Shown here: positions 27,831 to 37,197 of the stretch, in pieces
Numbering within the stretch: position 1 is the stretch's first letter
Layout of the letters: each line of letters begins with the position of its first letter
Source of the DNA: Sphingomonas sp. Leaf34
GTDB taxonomy: Bacteria; Pseudomonadota; Alphaproteobacteria; Sphingomonadales; Sphingomonadaceae
Assembly (NCBI RefSeq): GCF_001421805.1
Contig: NZ_LMLC01000001.1
Coordinates: 1-64,000 of the forward strand
Length of the DNA stretch: 64,000 nucleotides
Direction of reading: 5' to 3'
The notes under the pieces: generated by a model
What the model was told of the DNA's origin: nothing
The model's input: only the letters and a program-made list of their open reading frames with translations
Databases searched by the model: none
Made by a program: the position numbers and the translations under genes

Positions 27831-28363
27831 TACTTCTTCTTCCCTTCCTTACGGAAGATGAACTCGCCGTCGTACTTGATACCCTTGCCCTTGTAAGGCT
27901 CGGGCTTGCGCCACTGACGGATTTCGGCGGCCAGCTGGCCGACCTTCTGCTTGTCGGAACCCGAGATCTCGACCGTGGTGTTGTCCGGGGTCTTCACCTC
28001 GATGCCTTCCGGCACGTCGATGTTCACGTCATGGCTGTAGCCGAGCTGCAGCTTGAGGTTACGACCCTGGGCAGCGGCACGGTAGCCGACGCCGGTGATC
28101 AGCAGCTTCTTGGTGAAGCCCTCCGACACGCCCGTAATCAGGTTCTGCACCATCGTACGCTGCATGCCCCAGAACGCGCGCGCGCGCTTGGTATCGTTGG
28201 CCGGCTGCACCGAGATGCCGCCGTCTTCGATCGTGTAGCTGATCTCTTCGCGCAGCGGCATCGTGAGCGTGCCCTTGGGGCCCTTCACGGTTAGCTGCTT
28301 GTTCGCGATGCTCGGCGTGATGCCGGCCGGTACCGAAACCGGCTTCTTACCAATACGGCTCAT
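27830..28363 (-). CDS. rplF: 50S ribosomal protein L6
   Basis: The 177-residue protein begins [14 protein letters not shown] and carries VKGPKGTL and the C-terminal [13 protein letters not shown] motif of L6, which sits near the GTPase centre. Its ATG overlaps the rpsH stop by one base. Confidence 0.97.
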   Translation of the reverse strand: MSRIGKKPVSVPAGITPSIANKQLTVKGPKGTLTMPLREEISYTIEDGGISVQPANDTKRARAFWGMQRTMVQNLITGVSEGFTKKLLITGVGYRAAAQGRNLKLQLGYSHDVNIDVPEGIEVKTPDNTTVEISGSDKQKVGQLAAEIRQWRKPEPYKGKGIKYDGEFIFRKEGKKK

Positions 28364-28758
28364 CAGAACACCTCCGCGAGGACTTCGCCGCCGACGTTCT
28401 GCTCGCGTGCTTCGGAATCCGAAAGCACGCCGCGGGGCGTCGAGACGATGGTGATGCCGAGGCCGTTACGGACGCGCGGGAGTTCCTGCGAGCCGGAATA
28501 GACGCGACGGCCGGGCTTCGAGACGCGCGCGACATGCTTGATCGCAGGCTGGCCCTCGAAATACTTCAGCTCGATGCGAAGGCCGGCCGCGGGGCCCATC
28601 TGCTCTTCGCTATAGCCACGGATATAGCCTTCGCGCTGCAGAACGTCGAGCACGCGGACGCGCAGCTTCGACGCCGGAGTCAGGACGGAGTCCTTCTTCG
28701 CGCGCTGGCCATTACGGATACGGGTGAGCAAATCACCCAGGGGATCGGTCACTGCCAT
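28363..28758 (-). CDS. rpsH: 30S ribosomal protein S8
   Basis: The 131-residue protein has [16 protein letters not shown] at the N-terminus and the C-terminal [20 protein letters not shown] motif. In E. coli S8 represses the spc operon by binding near rplE; no matching site was verified here. Confidence 0.97.
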   Translation of the reverse strand: MAVTDPLGDLLTRIRNGQRAKKDSVLTPASKLRVRVLDVLQREGYIRGYSEEQMGPAAGLRIELKYFEGQPAIKHVARVSKPGRRVYSGSQELPRVRNGLGITIVSTPRGVLSDSEAREQNVGGEVLAEVF

Positions 28759-28767
28759 GATTAGTCC

Positions 28768-29073
28768 TTACCAGCTCGACTTCGTGACGCCGGGGATCAG
28801 GCCCTTGTTGGCCAGATCGCGCAGCTGAATACGGCAGAGCCGGAACTTGCGGTAATAAGCGCGCGGGCGACCGGTCAGCTCGCACCGGTTACGGATGCGG
28901 GTCGGGTTCGCGTTGCGCGGCAGTGCCGCCATCTTGAGGCGAGCGATCAGACGCTCACCCTCGTCGAGCGTCTTGTCCGCTGCGATCGCCTTCAGTGCCG
29001 CGTACTTCGGCGCATACTGCTTGACCATGCGCTTGCGGCGCTCGTTCTTGTTGACTGAACTCAGTTTCGCCAT
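28768..29073 (-). CDS. rpsN: 30S ribosomal protein S14
   Basis: The 101-residue protein is the long, zinc-free form of S14: it has [20 protein letters not shown] and lacks the paired CxxC of the short form. Starts [14 protein letters not shown]. Confidence 0.97.
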   Translation of the reverse strand: MAKLSSVNKNERRKRMVKQYAPKYAALKAIAADKTLDEGERLIARLKMAALPRNANPTRIRNRCELTGRPRAYYRKFRLCRIQLRDLANKGLIPGVTKSSW

Positions 29074-29138
29074 CGACTTAAGTTCTTTCTTTCCTGAAGC
29101 GCCGCCGGTGACACGAGGTCACGGGCGGCGGTTGGTAG

Positions 29139-29762
29139 TTAAGCTGCCTTCTTCTCGTCGGCAGCGTCGTCTTCGATCGGGAACGGGAAACCGAACAGAC
29201 GCAGAAGCTCGCGAGCCTCGTCGTCGGTCTTTGCGGTCGTCGTCACGATCACATCCATGCCGCGGACCTTGTCGACCCGGTCATAGCTGATTTCTGGGAA
29301 CACGATCTGCTCCTTGATACCGCAGGCATAGTTGCCACGGCCATCGAAGCTCTTCGGGTTGAGCCCGCGGAAATCGCGGACGCGGGGAAGAGCGATCGTG
29401 ATGAAACGGTCGAGAAACTCGTACATGCGCTCGCGGCGAAGGGTAACCTTCACGCCGATCGGCATGCCTTCACGCAGCTTGAACTGTGCGATCGACTTCT
29501 TGGCCTTCGTCACGACAGGCTTCTGGCCGGCGATCAGCTCCATTTCGGAAGCAGCCTGGTCGACCTTCTTCTTGTCCTGCGTGGCTTCGCCGACGCCCAT
29601 GTTCAGAACGATCTTGTCGATCCGCGGGATCTCCATGACGTTCTTGTAGCCGAACTTGTCGACCATCGCCTTGATGATCGTCTCGTCGTACATCTTCCGC
29701 ATGCGCGGCGTGTAGGCGACCTCGGTGCCAGCGGCGTCTGCGCCAGTGTTCTGATCAACCAT
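29139..29762 (-). CDS. rplE: 50S ribosomal protein L5
   Basis: The 207-residue 5S rRNA-binding protein has [37 protein letters not shown] and the C-terminal [17 protein letters not shown] short N-terminal extension of about 20 residues precedes the usual start MYDETI. Its ATG overlaps the rplX stop by eight bases. Confidence 0.97.
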   Translation of the reverse strand: MVDQNTGADAAGTEVAYTPRMRKMYDETIIKAMVDKFGYKNVMEIPRIDKIVLNMGVGEATQDKKKVDQAASEMELIAGQKPVVTKAKKSIAQFKLREGMPIGVKVTLRRERMYEFLDRFITIALPRVRDFRGLNPKSFDGRGNYACGIKEQIVFPEISYDRVDKVRGMDVIVTTTAKTDDEARELLRLFGFPFPIEDDAADEKKAA

Positions 29763-30072
29763 TGATCTTCTCCCCGGTCTTGACGGCCACGCGGACCTTC
29801 TTGCCGTCCTGCTCCTCGAAGCGGACGCGGGTCGGCTTGCCGTCGGCGGTCACGTGCGCGACCTTCGAAACGTGCATCGGTGCTTCCTTGCGGATCAGGC
29901 CACCCTGCGGGTCACCCTGAGTCGGCTTGGTGTGACGCACGGCGATGTTGACGCCCGCGACGACGACCTTGTCGGCCTTCGGCATCGACATGGTGACTTC
30001 GCCGGTCTTGCCCTTGTCCTTGCCGGACAGGACGATGACCTTGTCACCCTTCTTGATACGCTGCGACGCCAT
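29755..30072 (-). CDS. rplX: 50S ribosomal protein L24
   Basis: The 105-residue assembly-initiator protein has the KOW motif [20 protein letters not shown] and the [11 protein letters not shown] segment. ATG 30072 (start [10 protein letters not shown]) is chosen; the frame is open upstream only as a shadow of rplN. It starts one base into the rplN stop codon and overlaps the rplE start. Confidence 0.97.
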   Translation of the reverse strand: MASQRIKKGDKVIVLSGKDKGKTGEVTMSMPKADKVVVAGVNIAVRHTKPTQGDPQGGLIRKEAPMHVSKVAHVTADGKPTRVRFEEQDGKKVRVAVKTGEKING

Positions 30073-30440
30073 TACAGCACCTCCGGCGCGAGGCTGATGA
30101 TCTTCATGTGCTTCTTGCCGCGCAGCTCGCGAACGACTGGGCCAAAGATACGGGTGCCGATCGGCTCCTCGTTCTTGTTGACCAGCACCGCGGCGTTGCC
30201 GTCGAAGCGGATGACCGTACCGTCTGCACGGCGGATATCCTTGGCGGTACGCACGATCACCGCGCGGTGAACGTCGCCCTTCTTCACACGGCCCCGTGGC
30301 TGCGCTTCCTTGATGCTGACGACGATGATGTCGCCAACGCCTGCAACACGACGCTTGGAACCCCCAAGCACCTTGATGCACTGCACCCGCTTCGCGCCGC
30401 TGTTGTCAGCGACGTCGAGATTGGACTGCATCTGGATCAT
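30072..30440 (-). CDS. rplN: 50S ribosomal protein L14
   Basis: The 122-residue protein begins [27 protein letters not shown] and contains [16 protein letters not shown], both diagnostic of L14. It is the first gene after a strong terminator that follows rpsQ, so it likely has its own promoter in 30441-30490. Confidence 0.97.
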   Translation of the reverse strand: MIQMQSNLDVADNSGAKRVQCIKVLGGSKRRVAGVGDIIVVSIKEAQPRGRVKKGDVHRAVIVRTAKDIRRADGTVIRFDGNAAVLVNKNEEPIGTRIFGPVVRELRGKKHMKIISLAPEVL

Positions 30441-30492
30441 GGATCCGTATCCCTTCTCTGTCTCTGGGGTCGATACCGACCGAACCCCGCCT

Positions 30493-30529
30493 AAAAAATC
30501 ACCCCGCCGCGGACGAATCCGCAGCGGGG
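30493..30529 (-). terminator. Rho-independent terminator between rpsQ and rplN
   Basis: On the minus strand ccccgctgcgga/tccgcggcgggg forms a 12-base stem with one mismatch around ttcg, followed by TGATTTTTT. It marks the boundary between the S10 and spc transcription units. Confidence 0.8.
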
Positions 30530-30604
30530 AGGAGCGGCCGCTTAGCCGTTCCCGTTTACGAAAACAAGAGCGCAGGGAGTTGCCCCCCTGCCCTCATGTT
30601 TGAT

Positions 30605-30877
30605 TCAGCCCTCGGCCGAAGCCCGTTCCGGCGTCGCGTGGGTGTTGACCCGCTCGATCACCTTCCAGGTCTTCAGCTTGGAGATTGGTGCGGTCTCTTC
30701 GATCCGCACGGTCTCGCCCTGCTTGAACTCGTTGCTCTCGTCATGAGCATGATACTTCTTCGAGCGACGGATGATCTTCCCGTAGAGCGGGTGCTTCACC
30801 TTACGCTCGACGTTCACGACCACCGTCTTGTCGCCCTTGTCGGACACGACCAGACCGGTCAGCACGCGCTTCGGCAT
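30605..30877 (-). CDS. rpsQ: 30S ribosomal protein S17
   Basis: The 90-residue protein has [40 protein letters not shown] and [16 protein letters not shown], diagnostic of S17. ATG 30877 is used; a longer frame upstream overlaps rpmC. It is the last gene before the S10-operon terminator. Confidence 0.97.
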   Translation of the reverse strand: MPKRVLTGLVVSDKGDKTVVVNVERKVKHPLYGKIIRRSKKYHAHDESNEFKQGETVRIEETAPISKLKTWKVIERVNTHATPERASAEG

Positions 30878-30887
30878 GATGTGTTCC

Positions 30888-31094
30888 TTACTTCGCGGCT
30901 TCAGCGCTGGTGCGCTGAGCCTGCAGGGTCTTGATGCGAGCGATGTCGCGGCGGACCTCACGAACGCGGCTCGGCTTTTCGAGCTGGTTCGTGGCGGCCT
31001 GGAAGCGCAGGTTGAACTGCTCGCGCTTCAGTTCGCCGAGCGACTCCGACAGCTGGTCGTCGCTCTTGGTCTTCATGTCGTCGATACGAGCCAT
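30888..31094 (-). CDS. rpmC: 50S ribosomal protein L29
   Basis: The 68-residue two-helix protein has the L29 pattern ([39 protein letters not shown]). ATG 31094 is preceded by the rplP stop four bases upstream; the longer frame overlaps rplP. Confidence 0.96.
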   Translation of the reverse strand: MARIDDMKTKSDDQLSESLGELKREQFNLRFQAATNQLEKPSRVREVRRDIARIKTLQAQRTSAEAAK

Positions 31095-31098
31095 GATC

Positions 31099-31533
31099 TT
31101 ACTCGCCTCCCAGATGCGAGGTGTCACCCAGGCGGGCAACGACCTTTACCTTGATCGGCAGCTTCATGGCCGCCCGCTCGAACGCCTCGGCGGCGATCTT
31201 GCCGTCGACGCCGTCGAGCTCGAACAGGATCCGACCCGGCTTGACGCGAGCGGCCCAATATTCCGGCGCGCCCTTGCCCTTACCCATGCGGACTTCGGCT
31301 GGCTTTCCCGAGACCGGAAGATCTGGGAAAATGCGGATCCACAAACGCCCCTGGCGCTTCATGTGACGCGTGATCGCGCGGCGTGCCGCCTCGATCTGGC
31401 GTGCGGTGATCCGGTCGGGCTCCATGGCCTTCAGGCCGTAAGAGCCGAAATTGAGCGAGAAGCCACTCTTGGCGTCGCCCGAAATCTTGCCCTTGAAGGC
31501 CTTCCGGAACTTGGTCTTTTTTGGTTGCAGCAT
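31099..31533 (-). CDS. rplP: 50S ribosomal protein L16
   Basis: The 144-residue protein begins [16 protein letters not shown] and has [24 protein letters not shown], part of the peptidyl-transferase/A-site neighbourhood. Position between rpsC and rpmC is the universal order. Confidence 0.97.
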   Translation of the reverse strand: MLQPKKTKFRKAFKGKISGDAKSGFSLNFGSYGLKAMEPDRITARQIEAARRAITRHMKRQGRLWIRIFPDLPVSGKPAEVRMGKGKGAPEYWAARVKPGRILFELDGVDGKIAAEAFERAAMKLPIKVKVVARLGDTSHLGGE

Positions 31534-31548
31534 GTCTGTTCCTGCCCC

Positions 31549-32256
31549 TTAGCGACGATCGTCGCGCTGCGGCCGCACGCCGGAGGTCTGAGCCTCCATC
31601 ATGATGCGGTCGTACGACGTCGGATCGTTGCCGAGAATCTCGCCCTTGAAGACCCAGACCTTCACGCCGCAAACGCCGTAAGACGTGTGCGCCGTAGCCT
31701 CGGCATAATCGATGTTCGCGCGCAGCGTGTGCAACGGAACCCGACCCTCACGATAGCTCTCCGACCGCGCGATCTCGGCGCCGCCAAGACGGCCGCCGCA
31801 GTTCACGCGGATGCCCTCGGCACCGAGACGCATCGCCGACTGAACCGCACGCTTCATGGCGCGACGGAAAGCGATACGACGCTCGAGCTGGTCGGCGATG
31901 CCCTGCGCGACGAGACGCGCATCGACTTCCGGCTTGCGGATTTCGACGATGTTCAGCGACACGGTCGACGACGTCATCTTGCCGATCGTCGAACGCAGCT
32001 TCTCGATGTCCGCACCCTTCTTGCCGATGATCACGCCGGGGCGTGCAGCGAAGATGGAGATGCGGGCCAGCTTGGCCGGACGCTCGATGACCACCTTGGA
32101 GATCGCGGCCTGCGGCAGCGTCTTCATGATGAATGCGCGGATCTTGAGATCCTCGAGCAGGAGCCGACCATAGTCGGCGCCTTCGGCGTACCAGCGGCTA
32201 TCCCAGGTACGGTTGATCTGCAGACGCAGACCGATGGGGTTGCTCTTCTGACCCAT
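31549..32256 (-). CDS. rpsC: 30S ribosomal protein S3
   Basis: The 235-residue mRNA-entry protein has [12 protein letters not shown] at the start, the KH-domain motif [16 protein letters not shown] and the C-terminal [12 protein letters not shown]. Its ATG shares one base with the rplV stop. Confidence 0.97.
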   Translation of the reverse strand: MGQKSNPIGLRLQINRTWDSRWYAEGADYGRLLLEDLKIRAFIMKTLPQAAISKVVIERPAKLARISIFAARPGVIIGKKGADIEKLRSTIGKMTSSTVSLNIVEIRKPEVDARLVAQGIADQLERRIAFRRAMKRAVQSAMRLGAEGIRVNCGGRLGGAEIARSESYREGRVPLHTLRANIDYAEATAHTSYGVCGVKVWVFKGEILGNDPTSYDRIMMEAQTSGVRPQRDDRR

Positions 32257-32633
32257 TATGCTTCTTCCTGCTCGCGCACGACGATGCGCAGACGGCTGAA
32301 TGGCTTGAGGATGCGGGTCGACTTGCCGCGGCCGCGGGTAGCGAAGCGCTTCATCGTGATCGACTTGCCAACCGATGCCTCGGCGACGACCAGCGAGTCG
32401 ACGTCGAGATTGTGGTTGTTCTCCGCATTGGCGATGGCCGAGGCCAGCACCTTGCGGGCTTCGATCGCCATGCCCTTGGTCGAAAAGGCGAGGATGTTCA
32501 TCGCATCGCCGACCTTCTTGCCACGGATGAGCGCAGCGACGAGGCCGAGCTTCTGTGCCGAACCGCGGATCTGCGTACCGACCGAAAGCGCCTCGTTGTC
32601 CGCGACCTTGCGCGGGCTGACTTGCTTAGACAT
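32256..32633 (-). CDS. rplV: 50S ribosomal protein L22
   Basis: The 125-residue exit-tunnel protein has SPRKVADN..., [36 protein letters not shown] and the tunnel loop [14 protein letters not shown]. Overlaps neighbours by single bases. Confidence 0.97.
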   Translation of the reverse strand: MSKQVSPRKVADNEALSVGTQIRGSAQKLGLVAALIRGKKVGDAMNILAFSTKGMAIEARKVLASAIANAENNHNLDVDSLVVAEASVGKSITMKRFATRGRGKSTRILKPFSRLRIVVREQEEA

Positions 32634-32908
32634 CAGCGCTTGCCCTTCTTGTCGGCGGAGTGGCCGGGGAAGTAGCGCGTGGGCGCGAACTCACCGAGCT
32701 TCATGCCGACCATGTCCTCGTTGACCGAGACGGGCACGAACTTGCGGCCGTTATAGACGTTGAACGTGAGGCCCACGAACGACGGCAGGATCGTCGAGCG
32801 GCGCGACCAGGTCTTGATCGGCGAACGCGCGTTGGTGTCCTGGGCGGTTTCTGCCTTCTTGAGCAGATGAAGGTCCACGAAGGGGCCCTTCCAGACTGAA
32901 CGAGCCAT
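32633..32908 (-). CDS. rpsS: 30S ribosomal protein S19
   Basis: The 91-residue protein has [34 protein letters not shown] and [18 protein letters not shown], diagnostic of S19. Adjacent to rplB with one base between. Confidence 0.97.
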   Translation of the reverse strand: MARSVWKGPFVDLHLLKKAETAQDTNARSPIKTWSRRSTILPSFVGLTFNVYNGRKFVPVSVNEDMVGMKLGEFAPTRYFPGHSADKKGKR

Positions 32909-32909
32909 G

Positions 32910-33749
32910 TTAGCCCTTCCTCTTCGTCGAATGACGCGACCGGATGATCATCTTGTCGGTCGATTTGTTGTGACGCGTACGCGCACCCTTCGTCGGCTTG
33001 CCCCACGGCGTAACCGGATGACGGCCACCCGAGGTACGGCCTTCACCACCGCCGTGCGGATGGTCGACCGGGTTCTTGGCGACACCGCGCGTCAGCGGAC
33101 GGATACCCATCCAGCGCGAACGACCGGCCTTGCCCAGGTTCTGGTTCTGGTTGTCGGGGTTCGAGACCGCGCCAACCGTCGCCATGCAATCGCTGCGGAT
33201 GTAGCGCTGCTCGCCCGAGTTCAGGCGAACCATCACCATGCCCTTGTCGCGACCGACGACCTGCACGTACGTGCCGGCCGAACGGGCGATCTGGCCACCC
33301 TTCATCGGCTTCATCTCCACGTTGTGGACGATGGTGCCGACCGGCATCTGACCGAGTTCCATGGCGTTGCCCGGCTTCACGTCGGTCTTCTTGGCCGCGA
33401 GAACCTTGTCGCCGACGGCCAGACGCTGCGGCGCCAGGATATAGGCGAGTTCCTCGTCCGGGTACTTGACCAGGGCGATGAACGCGGTGCGGTTGGGATC
33501 ATACTCGATCCGCTCGACGGTGCCTTCGACGTCCCACTTGCGACGCTTGAAGTCGATGTAGCGGTACTTCTGCTTGTGACCGCCGGCGATGCCGCGCGAG
33601 GTCACATGGCCCTTGTTGTTACGACCGCCGGTCTTGTGCTTGCCTTCGGTCAGCGCCTTGACGGGGCGACCCTTCCAGAGCGACGACTTGTCGACCAGGA
33701 TAAGACCGCGGCGTGCCGGCGATGTCGGATTATAATGCTTGAGTGCCAT
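32910..33749 (-). CDS. rplB: 50S ribosomal protein L2
   Basis: The 279-residue protein has [15 protein letters not shown] and the C-terminal [23 protein letters not shown], which includes the conserved His of the peptidyl-transferase region. Start ATG 33749. Confidence 0.98.
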   Translation of the reverse strand: MALKHYNPTSPARRGLILVDKSSLWKGRPVKALTEGKHKTGGRNNKGHVTSRGIAGGHKQKYRYIDFKRRKWDVEGTVERIEYDPNRTAFIALVKYPDEELAYILAPQRLAVGDKVLAAKKTDVKPGNAMELGQMPVGTIVHNVEMKPMKGGQIARSAGTYVQVVGRDKGMVMVRLNSGEQRYIRSDCMATVGAVSNPDNQNQNLGKAGRSRWMGIRPLTRGVAKNPVDHPHGGGEGRTSGGRHPVTPWGKPTKGARTRHNKSTDKMIIRSRHSTKRKG

Positions 33750-33753
33750 GGCC

Positions 33754-34068
33754 TCAGATCCCCGTCGTCACGTCGATGGACTGACCGTCCTTCAACGTCA
33801 CGATTGCCTTTTTCATGTCCGAGCGCGAGTAGTTCGTGCCCTTCCACTTTTTGGTCTTGCCCTTCTGGACGAGCGTGTTCACGCCGACGACGTTCACGTC
33901 GAACAGCGCCTCAACGGCCGCCTTGATCTCGGGCTTCGTGGCGTCGTTGGACACCTTGAACACCACCGCGTTGTGCTCCGACAGGGTCGTCGTCTTCTCG
34001 GTGATATGCGGGGCCAGGATAACGTCGTAATGACGATTATCGATGCCCGCCTTCTGCTTCTTAGCCAT
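33754..34068 (-). CDS. rplW: 50S ribosomal protein L23
   Basis: The 104-residue exit-site protein has [24 protein letters not shown] and [15 protein letters not shown]. Docking site for SRP and trigger factor. It overlaps the rplD stop by eight bases. Confidence 0.97.
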   Translation of the reverse strand: MAKKQKAGIDNRHYDVILAPHITEKTTTLSEHNAVVFKVSNDATKPEIKAAVEALFDVNVVGVNTLVQKGKTKKWKGTNYSRSDMKKAIVTLKDGQSIDVTTGI

Positions 34069-34687
34069 GGAAGCGCGCCTCCAGCTTTTCGACAGCGGCG
34101 CGCGTCAGCACCAGCGTGTCATGCTTCAGGATGTCGTAAACGTTCGCGCCGGCTGCCGGCATCACGTTCACTTCGTACAGGTTGCCCGCAGCGAATGCGA
34201 AGCTGGTGTCGACCATGTCGCCGTCGATGACGAGCGCACGCTTGCCGAAGCCGAGCTTGGCGAGATCGCCGAGCAGCGTCTTGGTCTTGCCACCCTCGAC
34301 AGCCAGGCTGTCCATGATGACCAGCGAACCCGCCTTGGCGTGGCTGCTGAGCGCCATGCGCAGACCGAGTGCGCGAACCTTCTTGTTCAGCGACGGGTTG
34401 AAGTCACGGACGCGGGCGCCGTGTGCCTTACCACCACCGATGAACACAGGTGCGCGACGATCGCCGTGACGCGCCGTACCGCCGCCTTTCTGGCGACCGA
34501 ACTTCTTGCCGGTGCGGGCGACGTCTGCGCGCTCACGGGTGCCGCGAGCCGTCTCGCGACGCTTCTCGAGCTGCCAGGTGACGACACGGTGCAGGATGTC
34601 GGCGCGCGGATCAAGGCCGAAGACCTCGTCGTTGAGCTCGATGTCCGCAGCGTCGGTACCGGCGAAAGATGAAACCTTGATCTTCAC
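34061..34687 (-). CDS. rplD: 50S ribosomal protein L4 (GTG start)
   Basis: The 208-residue protein has [24 protein letters not shown] (exit-tunnel loop) and [28 protein letters not shown] 34687, two bases after the rplC stop, gives the family-like start [10 protein letters not shown]. In E. coli L4 represses the S10 operon; whether it does so here is unknown, but see the structured rpsJ-rplC spacer. Confidence 0.96.
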   Translation of the reverse strand: MKIKVSSFAGTDAADIELNDEVFGLDPRADILHRVVTWQLEKRRETARGTRERADVARTGKKFGRQKGGGTARHGDRRAPVFIGGGKAHGARVRDFNPSLNKKVRALGLRMALSSHAKAGSLVIMDSLAVEGGKTKTLLGDLAKLGFGKRALVIDGDMVDTSFAFAAGNLYEVNVMPAAGANVYDILKHDTLVLTRAAVEKLEARFHG

Positions 34688-34689
34688 GC

Positions 34690-35436
34690 TCAGCCCTCCT
34701 GGCCGTCGGCTGCAGGTGCGTCGGTCGTTTCGGCCGGCGTGTCTGCTGCAGTGTTGCTGTTGGTGGTCTTGAGACCGGCGGGGAACGGTGCGTCGGCGTG
34801 GCGCGCGACCTTCACCGAGTCCTTGACGAAGAGCCAGCCGCCCTTGGAGCCAGGAACCGAACCCTTGACGAACAGGAGACCACGCTCGACGTCCGTCGAT
34901 ACGATCTCGAGGTTCTGCTGGGTGCGATACTTGTCGCCCATGTGGCCGGCCATCTTCTTGTTCTTGAAGACCTTGCCCGGATCCTGGCGCTGACCGGTCG
35001 AACCGAGCGAACGGTGCGAGACCGACACGCCGTGGGTTGCCCGCAGACCGCCGAAGCCCCAACGCTTCATGCCGCCCTGGAAGCCCTTACCCTGGGTCTT
35101 GCCCTGGATATCGACGATCTGGCCTGCGACGTAGTGGTCGGCCGAGATCTCGGCGCCAACGTCGAGCAGGCCGTCTGCGTTCACACGGAACTCATGGACG
35201 ACAGCCTTGGGCTCCACTTCGGCCTTGCCGAAATGGCCGCGCTGCGGCTTTGCAACATTCTTCGACTTGGCAACGCCTGCACCAAGCTGGACGGCAGTGT
35301 AGCCGTCACGATCCATTTCGCGAACGGAAACGACCTGATTGCCTTCGAGTGCCAGAACGGTGACCGGCACGTGCCGACCATCTTCCTGGAACAGGCGGGT
35401 CATCCCCATCTTCTTCGCGATCACGCCAGTACGCAT
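34690..35436 (-). CDS. rplC: 50S ribosomal protein L3 with acidic C-terminal tail
   Basis: The 248-residue protein begins [20 protein letters not shown] and contains [19 protein letters not shown] and [23 protein letters not shown], which reach the peptidyl-transferase centre. The last 25 residues (Asn/Thr/Ala/Asp-rich, ending DGQEG) extend beyond the E. coli protein. The ATG at 35436 is used; the frame runs further upstream without support. Confidence 0.97.
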   Translation of the reverse strand: MRTGVIAKKMGMTRLFQEDGRHVPVTVLALEGNQVVSVREMDRDGYTAVQLGAGVAKSKNVAKPQRGHFGKAEVEPKAVVHEFRVNADGLLDVGAEISADHYVAGQIVDIQGKTQGKGFQGGMKRWGFGGLRATHGVSVSHRSLGSTGQRQDPGKVFKNKKMAGHMGDKYRTQQNLEIVSTDVERGLLFVKGSVPGSKGGWLFVKDSVKVARHADAPFPAGLKTTNSNTAADTPAETTDAPAADGQEG

Positions 35437-35590
35437 GATCTTGTCCCTTCCTAGACAGAGGCCCCGTCGGACTATTCCTCGGGGGCTTGCGGACCATGTC
35501 CGGAGCGAAGCTCCATGATGCATCCACCTGACCCCATTCCCGGCCAAAGCCCTGAATGGAGTCGGATCAACCCGGTAAATACGAAACGCG

Positions 35591-35665
35591 CCCCGTCCCG
35601 GGCTGGTGTTTCTGCAAACGCAGAAACGTGACGGGGGACGCTGCCCCGTCGGTTTGCACCGACGG
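35591..35665 (-). promoter_or_regulatory. Two strong hairpins in the 288-base rpsJ-rplC spacer
   Basis: gtttctgc/gcagaaac (35608-35615 with 35620-35627, loop aaac) is nested in an outer ccccgtc/gacgggg stem (35591-35597 with 35630-35636). Next to it ccgtcggt/accgacgg (35646-35653 with 35658-35665) forms a second perfect 8-bp stem. No T-run follows on the minus strand, so a regulatory leader or processing site is more likely than a terminator. Spacing between rpsJ and rplC is unusually long. Confidence 0.6.
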
Positions 35666-35724
35666 CGGTATCCCAATGTCGAACGGCGCGGGACCGTTAC
35701 CGGTCGACCGCGCCGCGCCAGCCC

Positions 35725-36033
35725 TTAGGCGAGCTTGATCTCGACGTCAACGCCAGCGGCGAGGTCCAGCTTCATCAGCGCATCGACCGTCTGCGGCGTC
35801 GGCTGGACGATATCCAGCATACGCTTGTACGTGCGCACCTCGAACTGCTCGCGCGACTTCTTATCGATGTGCGGGCCGCGGTTCACGGTGAATTTTTCGA
35901 TGCGCGTCGGAAGGGGAATCGGACCGCGGATGAGCGCGCCGGTGCGGCGTGCGGTGTCGGCGATGTCGCCAGTGGCCTGATCGAGCACACGGTGATCGAA
36001 CGCCTTCAGACGAATGCGGATATTGCTGTCCAT
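35725..36033 (-). CDS. rpsJ: 30S ribosomal protein S10
   Basis: The 102-residue protein has [49 protein letters not shown] and HKRL-like YKRMLDI. It is also NusE in antitermination. ATG 36033 follows GGTAGGGACT. It heads the S10 unit with its own probable promoter because tuf is cut off by a terminator and two inserted genes. Confidence 0.97.
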   Translation of the reverse strand: MDSNIRIRLKAFDHRVLDQATGDIADTARRTGALIRGPIPLPTRIEKFTVNRGPHIDKKSREQFEVRTYKRMLDIVQPTPQTVDALMKLDLAAGVDVEIKLA

Positions 36034-36104
36034 AGTCCCTACCGATGCGAAAGAGCGGGCCCGTTTCCGGGCTCTTGCTGGTTGATGTTTAAACCGAAGG
36101 CGGG

Positions 36105-36133
36105 CCATTACGGGAGAGTCGGGTGAAATGCAA
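36105..36133 (-). promoter_or_regulatory. Probable sigma-70 promoter of the S10 operon
   Basis: On the minus strand TTGCAT (36133-36128) and TAATGG (36110-36105) are 17 bases apart, about 75 bases before the rpsJ ATG. It lies immediately outside the repeat-boxed DUF559 gene. Confidence 0.55.
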
Positions 36134-36185
36134 CCGGCGGTTGCGGGTTTTCCGGCTCGATCTGTCGAACACCGTGCTACCTACC

Positions 36186-36237
36186 AATCCTCCCCCGCCA
36201 GGGGGAGGTGGCACGCGAAGCGTGACGGAGGGGGAGG
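36186..36237. repeat. Left family C repeat flanking the DUF559 gene
   Basis: About 52 bases: a tcctcccccgccaggggga palindrome, a gcacgcgaagcgtg stem and a gacggagggggagg arm. It aligns end to end with the reverse complement of the copy at 36621-36672. Confidence 0.9.
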
Positions 36238-36617
36238 AAGGCGATGCGACTCGATGGATCCTGACCGTCCGCAGCAACGCCAAGCGGCTGCGGAAACAGA
36301 TGACCCCGCACGAGATAGCATTGTGGCTGGCATTACGAGGTAACGAGGCAGGCTTGCGCTTCCGCCGGCAACACGCAGCAGGCCCCTACGTCCTCGACTT
36401 CTACTGCGCCCCAGCGCGACTCGCGATCGAAGTCGACGGCGAATCCCACAACCACGGCAACCGCCCCGAACGAGACGCAACCCGAGACGCCTGGCTAGTC
36501 GCCCAAAACATCCGCGTCCTCCACTACCCCGCCCGCGAAATGCTAGCCAACCTCGACGACGTCGTCCGCCAGGTCACGTCCGTCGCAGTCGAACGGCGAA
36601 CTACCTTCGAGAGCTAA
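36222..36617 (+). CDS. DUF559/Vsr-like endonuclease-fold protein
   Basis: The product has LRKQMTPHEIALWLALRG, LRFRRQHAAGPYVLDFYC, LAIEVDGESH and ARDAWL-like TRDAWLVAQNIRVLHYP, the signature of the DUF559 family, a PD-(D/E)xK fold related to very-short-patch-repair endonucleases; Asp in VLDFYC and Glu-Val-Asp in AIEVDGE are probable metal ligands. The start is unclear: GTG 36222 within the repeat gives 131 residues, while GTG 36123 would overlap the rpsJ promoter. It is on the opposite strand to all ribosomal genes around it and is boxed by inverted repeats. Target and role are unknown. Confidence 0.8.
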   Translation: MTEGEEGDATRWILTVRSNAKRLRKQMTPHEIALWLALRGNEAGLRFRRQHAAGPYVLDFYCAPARLAIEVDGESHNHGNRPERDATRDAWLVAQNIRVLHYPAREMLANLDDVVRQVTSVAVERRTTFES

Positions 36618-36620
36618 TCC

Positions 36621-36672
36621 CCCCTCCCCCTCCGACGCCTCCGGCGCCACCTCCCCCTAGCGGGGGAGGATT
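36621..36672. repeat. Right family C repeat flanking the DUF559 gene
   Basis: Inverted copy of 36186-36237, beginning four bases after the DUF559 stop codon. The distal ends of both copies read aatcctccccc outward-in, as terminal inverted repeats would. No flanking target duplication was seen. Confidence 0.9.
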
Positions 36673-36687
36673 GAGAGAAAAGCGAAC

Positions 36688-37029
36688 TTAGACAAGAGCG
36701 CTCCCCACAGCCAGCAGCACGCCAAAACTGATCGCCGTCGATACAGCCCACCAACCGACCAGACAACGACGGGCGCCCGTTAGTAGCCCAACCGCACCAA
36801 TGGTAACGGTGCCTAATCCAACAAAAAGTAGAGGGAGTGGTTTCAGCGGCCCCTCGGTTTGAGTCGGCAATTTCGTCATGATCAAGATTACCGGGAGCAT
36901 GACCCCGAAGATACCGATACTGCGAAGGTAGTGCTGGCGTATCTGATACTGCACGAACTGACGACCTGTTCCTTCGCGGGCCACCCGTGATTTTTCTTGG
37001 TGTAGCCATTCGAAGCGGTCAGGTTTCAT
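36688..37029 (-). CDS. Hypothetical three-helix membrane protein
   Basis: From ATG 37029 the product is 113 residues: a polar N-terminus (MKPDRFEWLHQEKSR) and three hydrophobic segments (about residues 37-52, 64-83 and 88-110). No family is recognised. ATG 37059 is an alternative start ten codons earlier. It is convergent with the DUF559 gene and lies downstream of the tuf terminator. It is absent from the usual tuf-rpsJ junction, so it is part of the interruption. Confidence 0.6.
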   Translation of the reverse strand: MKPDRFEWLHQEKSRVAREGTGRQFVQYQIRQHYLRSIGIFGVMLPVILIMTKLPTQTEGPLKPLPLLFVGLGTVTIGAVGLLTGARRCLVGWWAVSTAISFGVLLAVGSALV

Positions 37030-37131
37030 GCCGAGGCATTTGTCGGAATACGGCCACATCCGCAAGTGGGCGATCGCGGCCGGCGTCAATCAAGCTTTTC
37101 GAGCGCCATCCGCGCGATGCCCACCAAACAC

Positions 37132-37170
37132 AAAAAAGCCCGGCCTCTCTCGCGAGAAGCCGGGCTCTTT
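37132..37170 (-). terminator. Rho-independent terminator of tuf
   Basis: On the minus strand agcccggcttctc/gagaggccgggct forms a stem with a short loop followed by TTTTTTG (37137-37131). It ends the str operon after tuf. Confidence 0.88.
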
Positions 37171-37197
37171 TCGATCAACTCCCGAAGGAGAAGACGC

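Noticed and set aside
36123..36221. Longer N-terminus for the DUF559 protein
   Set aside because: It would begin inside the probable rpsJ promoter and translate the palindromic repeat; kept only as an alternative.
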